18,070 nt of DNA from a bacterium (lineage in GTDB: Bacteria > Patescibacteriota > Gracilibacteria > JAUYGZ01): contig JAUYKR010000121.1 of NCBI GenBank assembly GCA_030699855.1, forward strand, positions 1 to 18,070. The letters run 5' to 3'. The notes beneath the pieces were generated by a model. The model saw only the letters and a list, made by a program, of their open reading frames with translations. It did no database searches and was not told where the DNA came from. Each line of letters starts with the position of its first letter. Within the stretch, counting starts at the first letter, position 1. The position numbers were made by a program, and so were the translations under genes. Positions 6,013 through 12,691 of the stretch are shown here, one piece after another.

Positions 6013-7140
6013 TTATATAACTTTATTGTACAAGTCAAGTATTTGACCTGCCATGCCCTTCCAGGAGAAGCGCGTCAGATTTTGCGTGCCTCTTTGTGTG
6101 AGCTGCTCAGCCAGTTGGGGATCACCGAGAAGCTGGGTGATTTTGGCAGCAATGTCTTCGGGCCGGCTTGGGTCAAAGTACAGGGCCGCGTCAGCGCAAA
6201 CCTCCGGAAGAGACGAGCGGTTGGAGCAGAGCACCGGCACTCCCAGCTTCATCGCCTCCAGAGGAGGCAACCCGAAACCCTCGTACAACGAGGGAAAGAC
6301 AAAGGCAGAGGTGCCCGAGTACAGAGCCACAAGTTCAGCATCTTCTACAAATCCGGTCAGGATGACGTCTGACTCCAATTTCAGTCGGGATATCAGGCAG
6401 GGGACCTCCGGGCAGGACGGATCTTTTTTTCCAGCGAGAACGAGCTGGATGTCCCTCCCGCTTGCGCGAACCTTGACAAAGGCTTGAATGAGATTGAGAA
6501 GATTTTTATGCGACCTCCAAACACCGGTGTAGAGGAGGTATGGTTTTCCGATGGAAAACTTCTTCAGCACGCTCTGAATTTCACTGTCTGATGACCTTTG
6601 AAAATGCTCAGGCGCGCCTTCGTACACGACGATGATCTTCTCGGGATCCAATCTCAGCTGATGCTGCAGGTCTGACTTCGTACTCTGAGAAACCGCAATT
6701 ACCTTTTTGGCATGCCGAGTCACCATCCGGGTGATCAGGCGATAAGCGAAAACGTGGATCATCTTTTTTAGCGTCCACTTCGGAACATAGGATTTATGGG
6801 GAAAGAGGTGAAGAGTCAGGTCGTGGATGGTGACCACAAACGGACGACGGTACCATATTGGCGCGTTAAAGTGAGGGAAGTGGATCAGATCGACCGGCTC
6901 TCGGTTCAGGAAGTGACAGAAGCGAGTCTGCTCATCCAGAGAGTAGTGGGGGATATTCACCAGCTTCTTCTGCCAGTGTCCGTTCGGAACGCTGAACTGG
7001 GAGAACTCCGGCTCGTTGAAGTAAAGGATGTAGTGATTGCTCTGATCAAGCAGCGACAGATTCCCGACCAGCTCAGCCAGGTAGCGGCCGATGCCGCCGT
7101 GTCGCAGTCCATACAGTCTGCAGTCGATGCCAATGGTCAT
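6013..7140 (-). CDS. Glycosyltransferase, GT4 family (GT-B fold)
   Basis: The 375-aa protein is a retaining GT-B glycosyltransferase that would add a sugar from a nucleotide donor, probably for a surface glycan. The N-terminal acceptor domain begins MTIGIDCRLYGLRHGGIGRY, with the Gly-rich GGIGRY loop (15-20), and includes IHDLTLHLFP. A linker (KVIAVSQSTKSDL) leads to the donor domain, which has PYLLYTGVWRSHKNLLNLI, LVLAGKKD, VILTGFVEDAELVALYSGT and the nucleotide-sugar motif PSLYEGFGLPPLEAMKLG with its spaced acidic residues. The closest common annotation is a mannosyl- or rhamnosyltransferase-like GT4, but the substrate cannot be read from sequence. The ATG is 12 nt downstream of the rluB-like stop, so it is the last gene of the minus-strand run. 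No minus-strand terminator was seen after it. Confidence 0.9.
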   Translation of the reverse strand: MTIGIDCRLYGLRHGGIGRYLAELVGNLSLLDQSNHYILYFNEPEFSQFSVPNGHWQKKLVNIPHYSLDEQTRFCHFLNREPVDLIHFPHFNAPIWYRRPFVVTIHDLTLHLFPHKSYVPKWTLKKMIHVFAYRLITRMVTRHAKKVIAVSQSTKSDLQHQLRLDPEKIIVVYEGAPEHFQRSSDSEIQSVLKKFSIGKPYLLYTGVWRSHKNLLNLIQAFVKVRASGRDIQLVLAGKKDPSCPEVPCLISRLKLESDVILTGFVEDAELVALYSGTSAFVFPSLYEGFGLPPLEAMKLGVPVLCSNRSSLPEVCADAALYFDPSRPEDIAAKITQLLGDPQLAEQLTQRGTQNLTRFSWKGMAGQILDLYNKVI

Positions 7141-7152
7141 AGGGGTACGCTA

Positions 7153-7866
7153 TCAAATCTTTTCTTCGACAATTTTTACCAGTCTCCACTGGCCAAGCTC
7201 CAGGTTCCCGAGCCGGTAGGGTCCAAAGCTAATTCGGATCAACTTTTTAACCGGATGCTTGAGCGCGAGAAACATTTCACGAACCTGCCGCTTCTTCCCT
7301 TCCGTAAGCGCCACCTCTACCACCGAGCGCTGCTTTTCCGCGTCATAGGAAAGTTCCCTGGCCCGAGCCGGCAGAGCCTTGTACTCCATCATTCGCAGGC
7401 CGGTGGAAATCTTCCTGATATCTGATTCCCTCAGACGGCCCTTGATCGTCGCCTGGTATATTTTCTCCTTTTTCGCGCGGGGGTGTGCCATGCTGTTCGC
7501 CAACTCCCCATCGTTGGTAAAGAGCAGCAACCCTTCCGAGTCTTTATCCAAACGCCCGATCGAGAAAAGCGACTGGTACTGCGCCGGCAGAAGTTCGTAC
7601 ACCAATTTGTCCGCGTGCACGTCCGATTTGGTACACACATAACCCTTGGGCTTGTTCAGCATCAGCAACAGGGCAGTCTTCGGGCGGGTGATGATCGGAC
7701 CTTGCTTTATCCGAATTTCATCTTTCTCAGGATCAATTTTTATCCCCAATTCAGAACTGGGAATGCCGTTGATCAATACTTTTTTTTTCTGAATCAGCTC
7801 GTCCGCGGCACGACGTGAACAATGGCCTGATTGTGAAAGGTACTTGTTGAGACGAATGACAGTCAT
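7153..7866 (-). CDS. rluB: rRNA pseudouridine synthase, RsuA/RluB family with S4 domain
   Basis: These enzymes isomerise one uridine in rRNA; RluB modifies the 23S peptidyl-transferase region and RsuA modifies 16S. The 237-aa protein has an N-terminal S4 RNA-binding domain (MTVIRLNKYLSQSGHCSRRA, then ADELIQKKKVLING). The catalytic domain follows with LNKPKGYVCT (70-79), GRLDKDSEGLLLFTNDGELA carrying Asp107, and EGKKRQVREMF near the C-terminus. The symbol is the nearest family name; which rRNA position is modified cannot be decided here. The ATG overlaps the aroD TGA by four bases (ATGA), so the two are probably translationally coupled. Confidence 0.85.
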   Translation of the reverse strand: MTVIRLNKYLSQSGHCSRRAADELIQKKKVLINGIPSSELGIKIDPEKDEIRIKQGPIITRPKTALLLMLNKPKGYVCTKSDVHADKLVYELLPAQYQSLFSIGRLDKDSEGLLLFTNDGELANSMAHPRAKKEKIYQATIKGRLRESDIRKISTGLRMMEYKALPARARELSYDAEKQRSVVEVALTEGKKRQVREMFLALKHPVKKLIRISFGPYRLGNLELGQWRLVKIVEEKI

Positions 7867-8564
7867 GGCCTGAGGGAAAAAAGTGTTTGAAAGTTCTTCA
7901 TCTCCGCCAGCGACAGCTGCCCCGGGGCAGTCTGAGCATTCAGACTCACAAAGTTCAGCTCATTGCCCAGCCAATCCGCAAAAATTCTTGTCAGAATTCC
8001 CAGCGGCCCCATGCCCAGGACAATGTGAGGCTGTCGCCGCTGCTTCATCCGCAAGGCCAGTTGAACCAGTCGCTCCAGATCCTTTGAGCTGTTGACGGTG
8101 GTGGCGACCTTGACCACGTCGGCGCCAAGTATAACCATTTGTTCAACCTTCGCCTTCAGCACTGCGGATGACGGCGTGCCCTTAAAATCATGCCAAGAGA
8201 GGATAAGACGTGCCTTGCCCCTGCCCCTGACAAGGGTCTTGATACTCTTCGGGCCGGCGTGAAGGCCGATGTCGACAAAATCCACTCCTGCTTCTGCGGC
8301 AGCGAGAAGAAGTACCGCCTTGTCATGCTGAGTGCCCACGTACTTTCCGCTTTCGCGGACATCCTTACAAACCAGGACAAGTTTTGCCTTGGTCAAAGAT
8401 TTCCAGTTACTACAATATCCAAAAATTCTCTCCGGAGTTTGATCCTTCTTCGACAAAGCATCCAGCCAGATCTCGTAGGCATCCACACCTTCCAGACTGC
8501 GCCTGAGCTGGCGCTGAACTAACTGAAAGCTCTTTTCCTGAATGGGGACAGTTGTCAGGATCAT
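7863..8564 (-). CDS. aroD: 3-dehydroquinate dehydratase, type I (AroD)
   Basis: Type I AroD dehydrates 3-dehydroquinate to 3-dehydroshikimate through a Schiff base. The 233-aa TIM-barrel protein shows YEIWLDAL (30-37, substrate-binding acidic segment), LSWHDFKGTPS with catalytic His125, GADVVKVATTV with the Schiff-base Lys152, LGMGPLGILTRIF with Arg193, and TAPGQL with Gln216. The frame can be extended to a GTG at 8588, but that lies inside the tRNA-Glu gene, so the ATG at 8564 (MILTTVPIQEKSFQ) is chosen. It begins 13 nt downstream of the tRNA 3' CCA. No other shikimate gene is in the window. It overlaps rluB by four bases. Confidence 0.92.
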   Translation of the reverse strand: MILTTVPIQEKSFQLVQRQLRRSLEGVDAYEIWLDALSKKDQTPERIFGYCSNWKSLTKAKLVLVCKDVRESGKYVGTQHDKAVLLLAAAEAGVDFVDIGLHAGPKSIKTLVRGRGKARLILSWHDFKGTPSSAVLKAKVEQMVILGADVVKVATTVNSSKDLERLVQLALRMKQRRQPHIVLGMGPLGILTRIFADWLGNELNFVSLNAQTAPGQLSLAEMKNFQTLFSLRP

Positions 8565-8576
8565 GGGTGGAAGAGT

Positions 8577-8651
8577 TGGTAGCGCCACGGAGAATCGAAC
8601 TCCGGTTTCCAGGATGAAAACCTGGCGTCCTAACCACTAGACGATGGCGCC
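8577..8651 (-). tRNA. tRNA-Glu (anticodon TTC), CCA encoded
   Basis: Read on the minus strand: acceptor GGCGCCA pairs with TGGCGCT (G1-U72 wobble). The anticodon stem is CCAGG/CCTGG with loop TTTTCAT, giving anticodon TTC, which reads GAA and GAG. The T-arm is CGGAG-TTCGATT-CTCCG. Discriminator A and an encoded CCA end at 8577. All arms fold. Its first ten bases (GGCGCCATCG) are duplicated upstream at 8701-8710. Confidence 0.95.
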
Positions 8652-8711
8652 GTGATGTAAAGGGGCATTCATTGCGCAACCTGCCTGCCGGCAGGCAGGC
8701 GATGGCGCCGT
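8642..8711. repeat. 12-bp direct repeat of the tRNA-Glu 5' end flanking a 46-bp insert with a perfect palindrome
   Basis: CGATGGCGCCGT occurs at 8642-8653, spanning the tRNA 5' end, and again at 8700-8711. The 46 bp between them end in the perfect 20-bp palindrome CCTGCCTGCCGGCAGGCAGG (8680-8699). The arrangement looks like a small palindromic element inserted with a target duplication at the tRNA, although local duplication is an alternative. Confidence 0.85.
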
Positions 8712-8725
8712 AAAGCCGACTTATT

Positions 8726-9676
8726 TTATGCTGAGGCAGGCGGCATTGCAACCCAATGAATTTCCGGATCGCGGCGGAGCCAGCTGAGCTGGCGCTTGGC
8801 ATAGTTGCGGTTCGCCTGCTTCACATGCTCCAGCATTGCGTCATTCGGCTGTTGACCCAGTAAGAAGGGGATCACTTCCTTGCAGCCGATTGAACTGAGA
8901 GAAGGCCAATTGAGCGTGAGCAGCTGATGGGGATCAGCACCGGCATGACGATCAATAATCCCTTGAACTTCCTCAACCAAACCGGCGCGAACCTGCTCTT
9001 CCGCCCTCCGGTTGATTCGGTCGTACAGTTGCTGGCGCTCCCAGTGGGGCGCCACCTTGAACACTTCATATTTTCTTTTGCCCCTTTTGGCCAGCTCAGA
9101 CTTCGGCTTGCCGGTTTGCTCAAAAATCTCCAAAGCGCGGATAATGTAGCGTCGATTCGAGCAGTTCTTCAGCTGCTCGTGGGAAGCGGGGTCGCGCTGC
9201 TCGAGCTGACCAAGGAGTTCGTCAATCGAGAGCAGACCGAGCCTGTCTCTCAGCTCTGAATTTGGCGGGACCTGGGGAATCACATAGTTGTCGACCACCG
9301 CGTCGATCCACATCACCGACCCTCCACACAAAATCGGCAGCGACCTGCGGCCTTGCAGCTCATCAATCATGCCTTCCGCGAGTCCTTTATATTCGGACAC
9401 CGACAGCGTCTGCTGGAGGGGGCTGTAGCTCAGCAGGTGATGTGGCACCCCTCGCTGCTGCTCTCGTGTCGTCAAAGCGTTTCCGATGTAAATTTCCTGG
9501 TATATCTGGCGAGAATCAGCATTGATGACCTCTCCGCCAAACTGCTGAGCAAGGTCAACCGCCAGATCGCTCTTTCCGCTTCCCGTGGCGCCACAAACGA
9601 CCAACAGCGGCTTTTCTGAATCCGTAAGCCACTTGCCAAGTTTCGACAGAACAGACTGGAGTGAATGGACTTCCAC
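8726..9676 (-). CDS. miaA: tRNA dimethylallyltransferase (MiaA)
   Basis: MiaA transfers a dimethylallyl group to N6 of A37 in tRNAs that read codons beginning with U. The 316-aa protein has the P-loop CGATGSGKSDLA (28-39), the INADSRQIYQ segment (51-60) with its catalytic Asp, GVPHHLLSY, ILCGGSVMWIDAV, NNCSNRRY-type helices and the C-terminal YAKRQLSWLRRD that contacts tRNA. The start is GTG at 9676; no ATG lies upstream of the P-loop. The N-terminus is about 20 residues longer than usual. A hairpin with five T directly precedes the GTG. It lies between the vanW-like gene (57-nt gap) and tRNA-Glu, on the same strand as both. Confidence 0.94.
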   Translation of the reverse strand: MEVHSLQSVLSKLGKWLTDSEKPLLVVCGATGSGKSDLAVDLAQQFGGEVINADSRQIYQEIYIGNALTTREQQRGVPHHLLSYSPLQQTLSVSEYKGLAEGMIDELQGRRSLPILCGGSVMWIDAVVDNYVIPQVPPNSELRDRLGLLSIDELLGQLEQRDPASHEQLKNCSNRRYIIRALEIFEQTGKPKSELAKRGKRKYEVFKVAPHWERQQLYDRINRRAEEQVRAGLVEEVQGIIDRHAGADPHQLLTLNWPSLSSIGCKEVIPFLLGQQPNDAMLEHVKQANRNYAKRQLSWLRRDPEIHWVAMPPASA

Positions 9677-9717
9677 AAAAAGGCGGCAAAGCCCGGCGAT
9701 TGTCGCACACTTCCGCC
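9677..9717 (-). terminator. Possible terminator or attenuator between the vanW-like gene and miaA
   Basis: On the minus strand GGCGG (9717-9713) pairs with CCGCC (9686-9682), an inner GCGA/TCGC helix extends it, and TTTTT (9681-9677) follows directly. The miaA GTG starts at the next base, so full termination here would require a different promoter or start for miaA. Partial read-through seems more likely. Confidence 0.4.
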
Positions 9718-9733
9718 AAAAAATCGACCCTGG

Positions 9734-11362
9734 TTATTTGTTGTACTTGCTGACAATTTTGCGGACATCTTCACTGCCATCCTCATAGACGACCGTCTGG
9801 TCCCAAATGAGAGTCTTTGGGCCTCTCTTTGGCTTGTAATCTTCGCGAGGCTTCAGCACAACCTGGCGTCCGTCGGACTTGCCGTAGAAGAGGATAAAGG
9901 CTTCCTCGGTGTCGGGCCGAACATAGCTGCGGATAAAGACATCACTCTTGAGATCATTTTCCGCCAGCACGTCGAGTACGCCGGGAAAGATAGTAGCGTC
10001 CAAACCGTAGCCGCCTGATTGGTAATAGCTGAGATCCCAACTGTGGTTTTGTCTCTGCTTGACGGGAACGCCCAGATTTAAAATGCCGCGGTAAAAGGTC
10101 GTTGAAACCTGGCAGATGCCTCCGCCCAAAATGGGCTTTGCCAGGGTTCCAAAAATTCCATATCCATCAACAAAGTCATTGTTGATGGGTCCAACCAGTT
10201 TATTGAACGATAATTTTTGATCTGACTTCACCAGCAGGCTATTGAGACGGTTGATGCCAGTGGTGACATTGTGGACCCGCTTGCGGTCATTTCCTGTGGA
10301 GTATTCAGAATAGCCGACACTGATCAGGTCGTATTCGAGATTTTCCGCCTGAGAAAACACTCGCACCGGAATCTCCTGAAGCTCCAGCCGTATCGCTCGG
10401 TCTGACTGAGTAGGATTAGTCTCCAGAGCTGCAAGAATGTCATTCACAAGCCGTTCTTCATCAACCTTCTGTCCCTCTTTAAATTCACCTTCGGTCAAAG
10501 CCCTAAATACTCCCGGTCGGATTTCCTCATTGCCGGTGATCGTGACCATACTGGGCTCACGGTACAGGCTTTTGGCGAGGTCGCTTGCCCAAGCCTGAAG
10601 AGTGTCACGATTAAGTTCGAATCGAGTTTCGGAGAGGTAAAGAAAATTCGGGTCGGAATTGAGATCAAGAACTTTTTCGCCGCCTTCGTAAGAAACAAGG
10701 ATGGGGTCACGAACGGTGGATTGGATGCTCTGGAAGAGTTCCTTTTTCCCGTCATCTTGAGGGGGTATGCTGGTGGTGCGAACTTTCAATGCTAGGTCTT
10801 CTTGTCGCTGCTCAATGCTGCTGACCAATCGGGTCAGGGCGCTCGTGATGTTTCTCTCGCTTAAGACTCGCCCATTCTCGGCCGCGTTGAACTGCCAGCC
10901 TTGATCCCAGAATACTTGCGCCTGCTGAGGCGATTTGGAGACCTTTGTTTTTAGCTCTGTGACGAATTGCTCCCACTGGGACCGATCAAGACGCAGGTCG
11001 GCATCAATAATGGGATTGTCAAGATCGGCAGCTGCTTTGAACAAACGCTGAGGAGACAAGATCGGGTTGCGTGACGGCTTCACTTCTAAGCCGAGGTCGG
11101 AGAGCGCTATAGGCTCTTCCAGAATCCCAGGTACCTTCAGAACAATTTGGTTCTTTTCCTGCACCAGAAGTTGCTGGTGAACGGAGATTTGTTCTTTAAG
11201 GAGTTCAGAGCCGGAAAGAATACTGGCCTCAAATACCTGTGTTCCCAGCAGCAGTGCCGCCACAACTCCGGGTGACAGAATGAGCGCGGCCAGCAAGAAG
11301 AACTTCTTTGGCCTGGCACTTGTTGGCAAGGAATGATCTGATTCCGAAGGAAGAGGCAACAT
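9734..11362 (-). CDS. VanW/YoaR-family membrane-anchored cell-wall protein
   Basis: The 542-aa protein has a cytoplasmic N-terminus, one transmembrane helix (about 20-42), an extracellular region of about 300 residues resembling the YoaR-type peptidoglycan-binding domain (including FLYLSETRFELNRDTLQAW), and a VanW domain at about 345-480. VanW signatures are TTGINRLNSLL, KLSFNKLVGP, GYGIFGTLAKPILGGGICQV with following STTFY, QNHSWDLSYYQSGGYGLDAT, and a short beta-rich tail. VanW proteins occur with vancomycin resistance but are common in Gram-positives and CPR bacteria without it, and their biochemical role is unsettled. The frame continues to an ATG at 11419, but that ATG overlaps the -35. 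The ATG at 11362 with a ~22-nt leader is therefore chosen. It heads the minus-strand run. Confidence 0.88.
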   Translation of the reverse strand: MLPLPSESDHSLPTSARPKKFFLLAALILSPGVVAALLLGTQVFEASILSGSELLKEQISVHQQLLVQEKNQIVLKVPGILEEPIALSDLGLEVKPSRNPILSPQRLFKAAADLDNPIIDADLRLDRSQWEQFVTELKTKVSKSPQQAQVFWDQGWQFNAAENGRVLSERNITSALTRLVSSIEQRQEDLALKVRTTSIPPQDDGKKELFQSIQSTVRDPILVSYEGGEKVLDLNSDPNFLYLSETRFELNRDTLQAWASDLAKSLYREPSMVTITGNEEIRPGVFRALTEGEFKEGQKVDEERLVNDILAALETNPTQSDRAIRLELQEIPVRVFSQAENLEYDLISVGYSEYSTGNDRKRVHNVTTGINRLNSLLVKSDQKLSFNKLVGPINNDFVDGYGIFGTLAKPILGGGICQVSTTFYRGILNLGVPVKQRQNHSWDLSYYQSGGYGLDATIFPGVLDVLAENDLKSDVFIRSYVRPDTEEAFILFYGKSDGRQVVLKPREDYKPKRGPKTLIWDQTVVYEDGSEDVRKIVSKYNK

Positions 11363-11390
11363 GTACTTGGAGAATGAAATGGTTCTGATT

Positions 11391-11419
11391 ATTATAGAGT
11401 TTTTGTAATCAAAAGTCAA
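11391..11419 (-). promoter_or_regulatory. Near-consensus sigma70 promoter for the vanW-like gene and the minus-strand run
   Basis: On the minus strand TTGACT (11419-11414), a 17-bp spacer and TATAAT (11396-11391) predict a start near 11384. It is the best sigma70 match in the window apart from the one at 5531. Confidence 0.85.
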
Positions 11420-11443
11420 GTTCCACAGACAGCGAAATTGCGC

Positions 11444-11449
11444 TATACT
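11444..11449 (+). promoter_or_regulatory. -10 element for the secreted two-repeat protein gene
   Basis: TATACT at 11444-11449 follows TTGCGC. It is the same hexamer seen upstream of murB, nadD and dus. The -35 position (11421-11426, TTCCAC) is weak. A start near 11456 leaves a leader of only 13 or 25 nt, depending on which ATG is used. Confidence 0.45.
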
Positions 11450-11468
11450 GAATAGAATTAAAATAAAA

Positions 11469-12290
11469 ATGCATCAGAAAATGAAGAAGTTCCTTTGTAC
11501 CCTTTGCGCAGTATCTCTTTTGATGTTTGCTCTGCCAGCTCGAGACGCTGCCGGCATGAGTGTCTTTCGACAATACGAGCGCCTTTATGATTCACTTTTG
11601 AAGAATCATGGCTCTTCGTCTCCGACGGGTGGAGTCCAGGAACTGCTACCTGTTCAATATGACCAGCCGGAGGGGCTTCATGGCAGCGCCGGAGAATCGA
11701 GTGGTCCAGAGCCTACTCACGGCAGCGCGATTGAACGGGAAGAACCACGAGAGCCATTTTTGCCGGTTGAGCGGCCAGAAGAACCAGTAAAGTTTCAAAA
11801 CGGCAAAGTGATCGTCAAGGGTAAACTGGTTTACGATCACCAGGACGGTGGGGTGTTCATTATGGCCGGATGGAAACAAAATTACCGGGTTTATTCCCGC
11901 GGCGACTGGAGGGAGGTGATGGCCTTGAACGATCACATGGTTGAATTGACGGGCAGGCCGGTCTACTCGCGCGAATACCGGAAGATTATGGTGGGAATTT
12001 CCGTTTCCAAAAGCGGCATTTTGGCGCTAGAGCCACTGACAGCTCAGCACGCTTCGGCTGTCCAGACGACTCCGACTGTCCAAACTTTCTCGGGAAAAAT
12101 TGTTTTGAATGAGCAGGGAAACCCATTCCTCAACAGTTCTGGCCGCTTCTACCGGCTGCTCAACGCAGCCGACTGGAAGGTAGCCCTTCGCTGCGCCTAT
12201 AAAGGCCAGGTTCAGGTCGAAGGCATCCAAAAGAACCCGGGCGGCTCAATCAGGTATAGCCAGATACTGGCGCCTGGTGGGAAGTGCTGA
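11469..12290 (+). CDS. Secreted protein with two copies of a small beta-rich domain, function unknown
   Basis: The 273-aa product starts with a signal peptide (MKKFLCTLCAVSLLMFALPA at 5-24, cleavage likely near AAG at 27-29). A low-complexity linker rich in Gly, Ser, Pro and Glu follows (about 48-107). Two related domains at about 112-176 and 205-266 share the order GK-(L/I)-V, YR-(V/L), DW, AL and VE-(L)-TG-type turns, for example VYSRGDWREVMALND and LLNAADWKVALRCAY. This suggests an internal duplication, perhaps an OB-like or SH3-like beta fold; that fold is a guess. Starts at 11469 and 11481 are both possible; the second gives a cleaner signal peptide. It is transcribed divergently from the vanW-like gene, which suggests a role at the cell surface. 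I do not recognise the family. Confidence 0.75.
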   Translation: MHQKMKKFLCTLCAVSLLMFALPARDAAGMSVFRQYERLYDSLLKNHGSSSPTGGVQELLPVQYDQPEGLHGSAGESSGPEPTHGSAIEREEPREPFLPVERPEEPVKFQNGKVIVKGKLVYDHQDGGVFIMAGWKQNYRVYSRGDWREVMALNDHMVELTGRPVYSREYRKIMVGISVSKSGILALEPLTAQHASAVQTTPTVQTFSGKIVLNEQGNPFLNSSGRFYRLLNAADWKVALRCAYKGQVQVEGIQKNPGGSIRYSQILAPGGKC

Positions 12291-12310
12291 TAAAGCACTA
12301 TGGGAAGCTT

Positions 12311-12427
12311 TTCATCGGAGTGGGTGTTGTGTTTTCTTGCTGCGGAAAGCTCCGTGCCGTTTTTTCTTTCCGGTAGTCTATTTTGCACATGTCCTCGCTG
12401 CGAAAACACAACACCCACTCCGATGAA
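12311..12427 (-). repeat. Element B: inverted repeat with perfect 26-bp arms; second copy of the element A core
   Basis: TTCATCGGAGTGGGTGTTGT plus GTTTTC (12311-12336) is the exact complement of 12402-12427. Just inside lie the two blocks identical to element A when read on the minus strand: TTTTCGCAGCGAGGAC (12406-12391) and TTCCGCAGCAAGAAAA (12347-12332). The centre differs from A and is shorter, and it can form its own CGGAAAG/CTTTCCG hairpin (12343-12349/12366-12372). On the minus strand the element starts two bases after the lipoprotein stop codon, matching element A's position after nadE. The arms are far longer than an ordinary terminator stem, and no T-run follows. Confidence 0.85.
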
Positions 12428-12429
12428 CA

Positions 12430-12681
12430 CTACTTTCTGGCCTCAAGCTGGAGTAAGCAGGTGCGCTGCTCCGATTCAACACTCAGTCGCTTGCAAAGGC
12501 CGACACTTGAGTTTTCCAAAGCTTGTTTCATCAAGCAATCATTTCTGGATTTTTCCGGCAGCAACTCGCACTCGTCAGCGTTGAGAATGCTGCTGGAGTA
12601 GGGCGCCTTTGACGTGTTTGAGGGATCTCCGCTACAGCCCGCGAGCAGAGCGAGGGAGAGAAGTAAAACTATTTTTTTCAT
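12430..12681 (-). CDS. Small lipoprotein with paired cysteines, function unknown
   Basis: The 83-aa product has a classic lipoprotein signal (MKKIVLLLSLALLAGC) with lipobox LAGC and the acylated Cys16. The mature part is short and polar. It carries four further cysteines at 38, 49, 63 and 75 in two C-x(10-11)-C units: ECELLPEKSRNDCL, and GLCKRLSVESEQRTCLLQL. Such Cys-helix units are familiar in small exported proteins of CPR bacteria and probably form disulfide-linked helical hairpins; that is inference. It begins 10 nt after the ppdK stop, so it is probably co-transcribed with ppdK, although a functional link is not evident. Element B follows its stop codon. Confidence 0.78.
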   Translation of the reverse strand: MKKIVLLLSLALLAGCSGDPSNTSKAPYSSSILNADECELLPEKSRNDCLMKQALENSSVGLCKRLSVESEQRTCLLQLEARK

Positions 12682-12691
12682 ATAAATCGGC

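Noticed and set aside
5632..6372. Short reading frames in both strands across the non-coding gap
   Set aside because: They are rich in Arg, Ser and Cys, lack ribosome-binding sites, conflict with hairpin arms or with the glycosyltransferase frame, and resemble no protein family.
8565..8588. GTG start of aroD at 8588
   Set aside because: It would lie inside the mature tRNA-Glu; the ATG at 8564 is clear of the tRNA and fits the family.
8577..9676. Functional link between miaA and the adjacent tRNA-Glu
   Set aside because: MiaA acts on tRNAs that read U-starting codons, while this tRNA reads GAA/GAG; the adjacency is probably only co-transcription.
11363..11419. ATG at 11419 as the vanW-like start
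   Set aside because: It overlaps the -35 hexamer of a near-consensus promoter, so it is upstream of the transcript.
12283..12299. Hairpin AGTGCT/AGCACT over the stop codon at 12290 as a terminator
   Set aside because: Only six pairs with an AT-rich loop, and just four T some nine bases downstream; too weak to list as a terminator.
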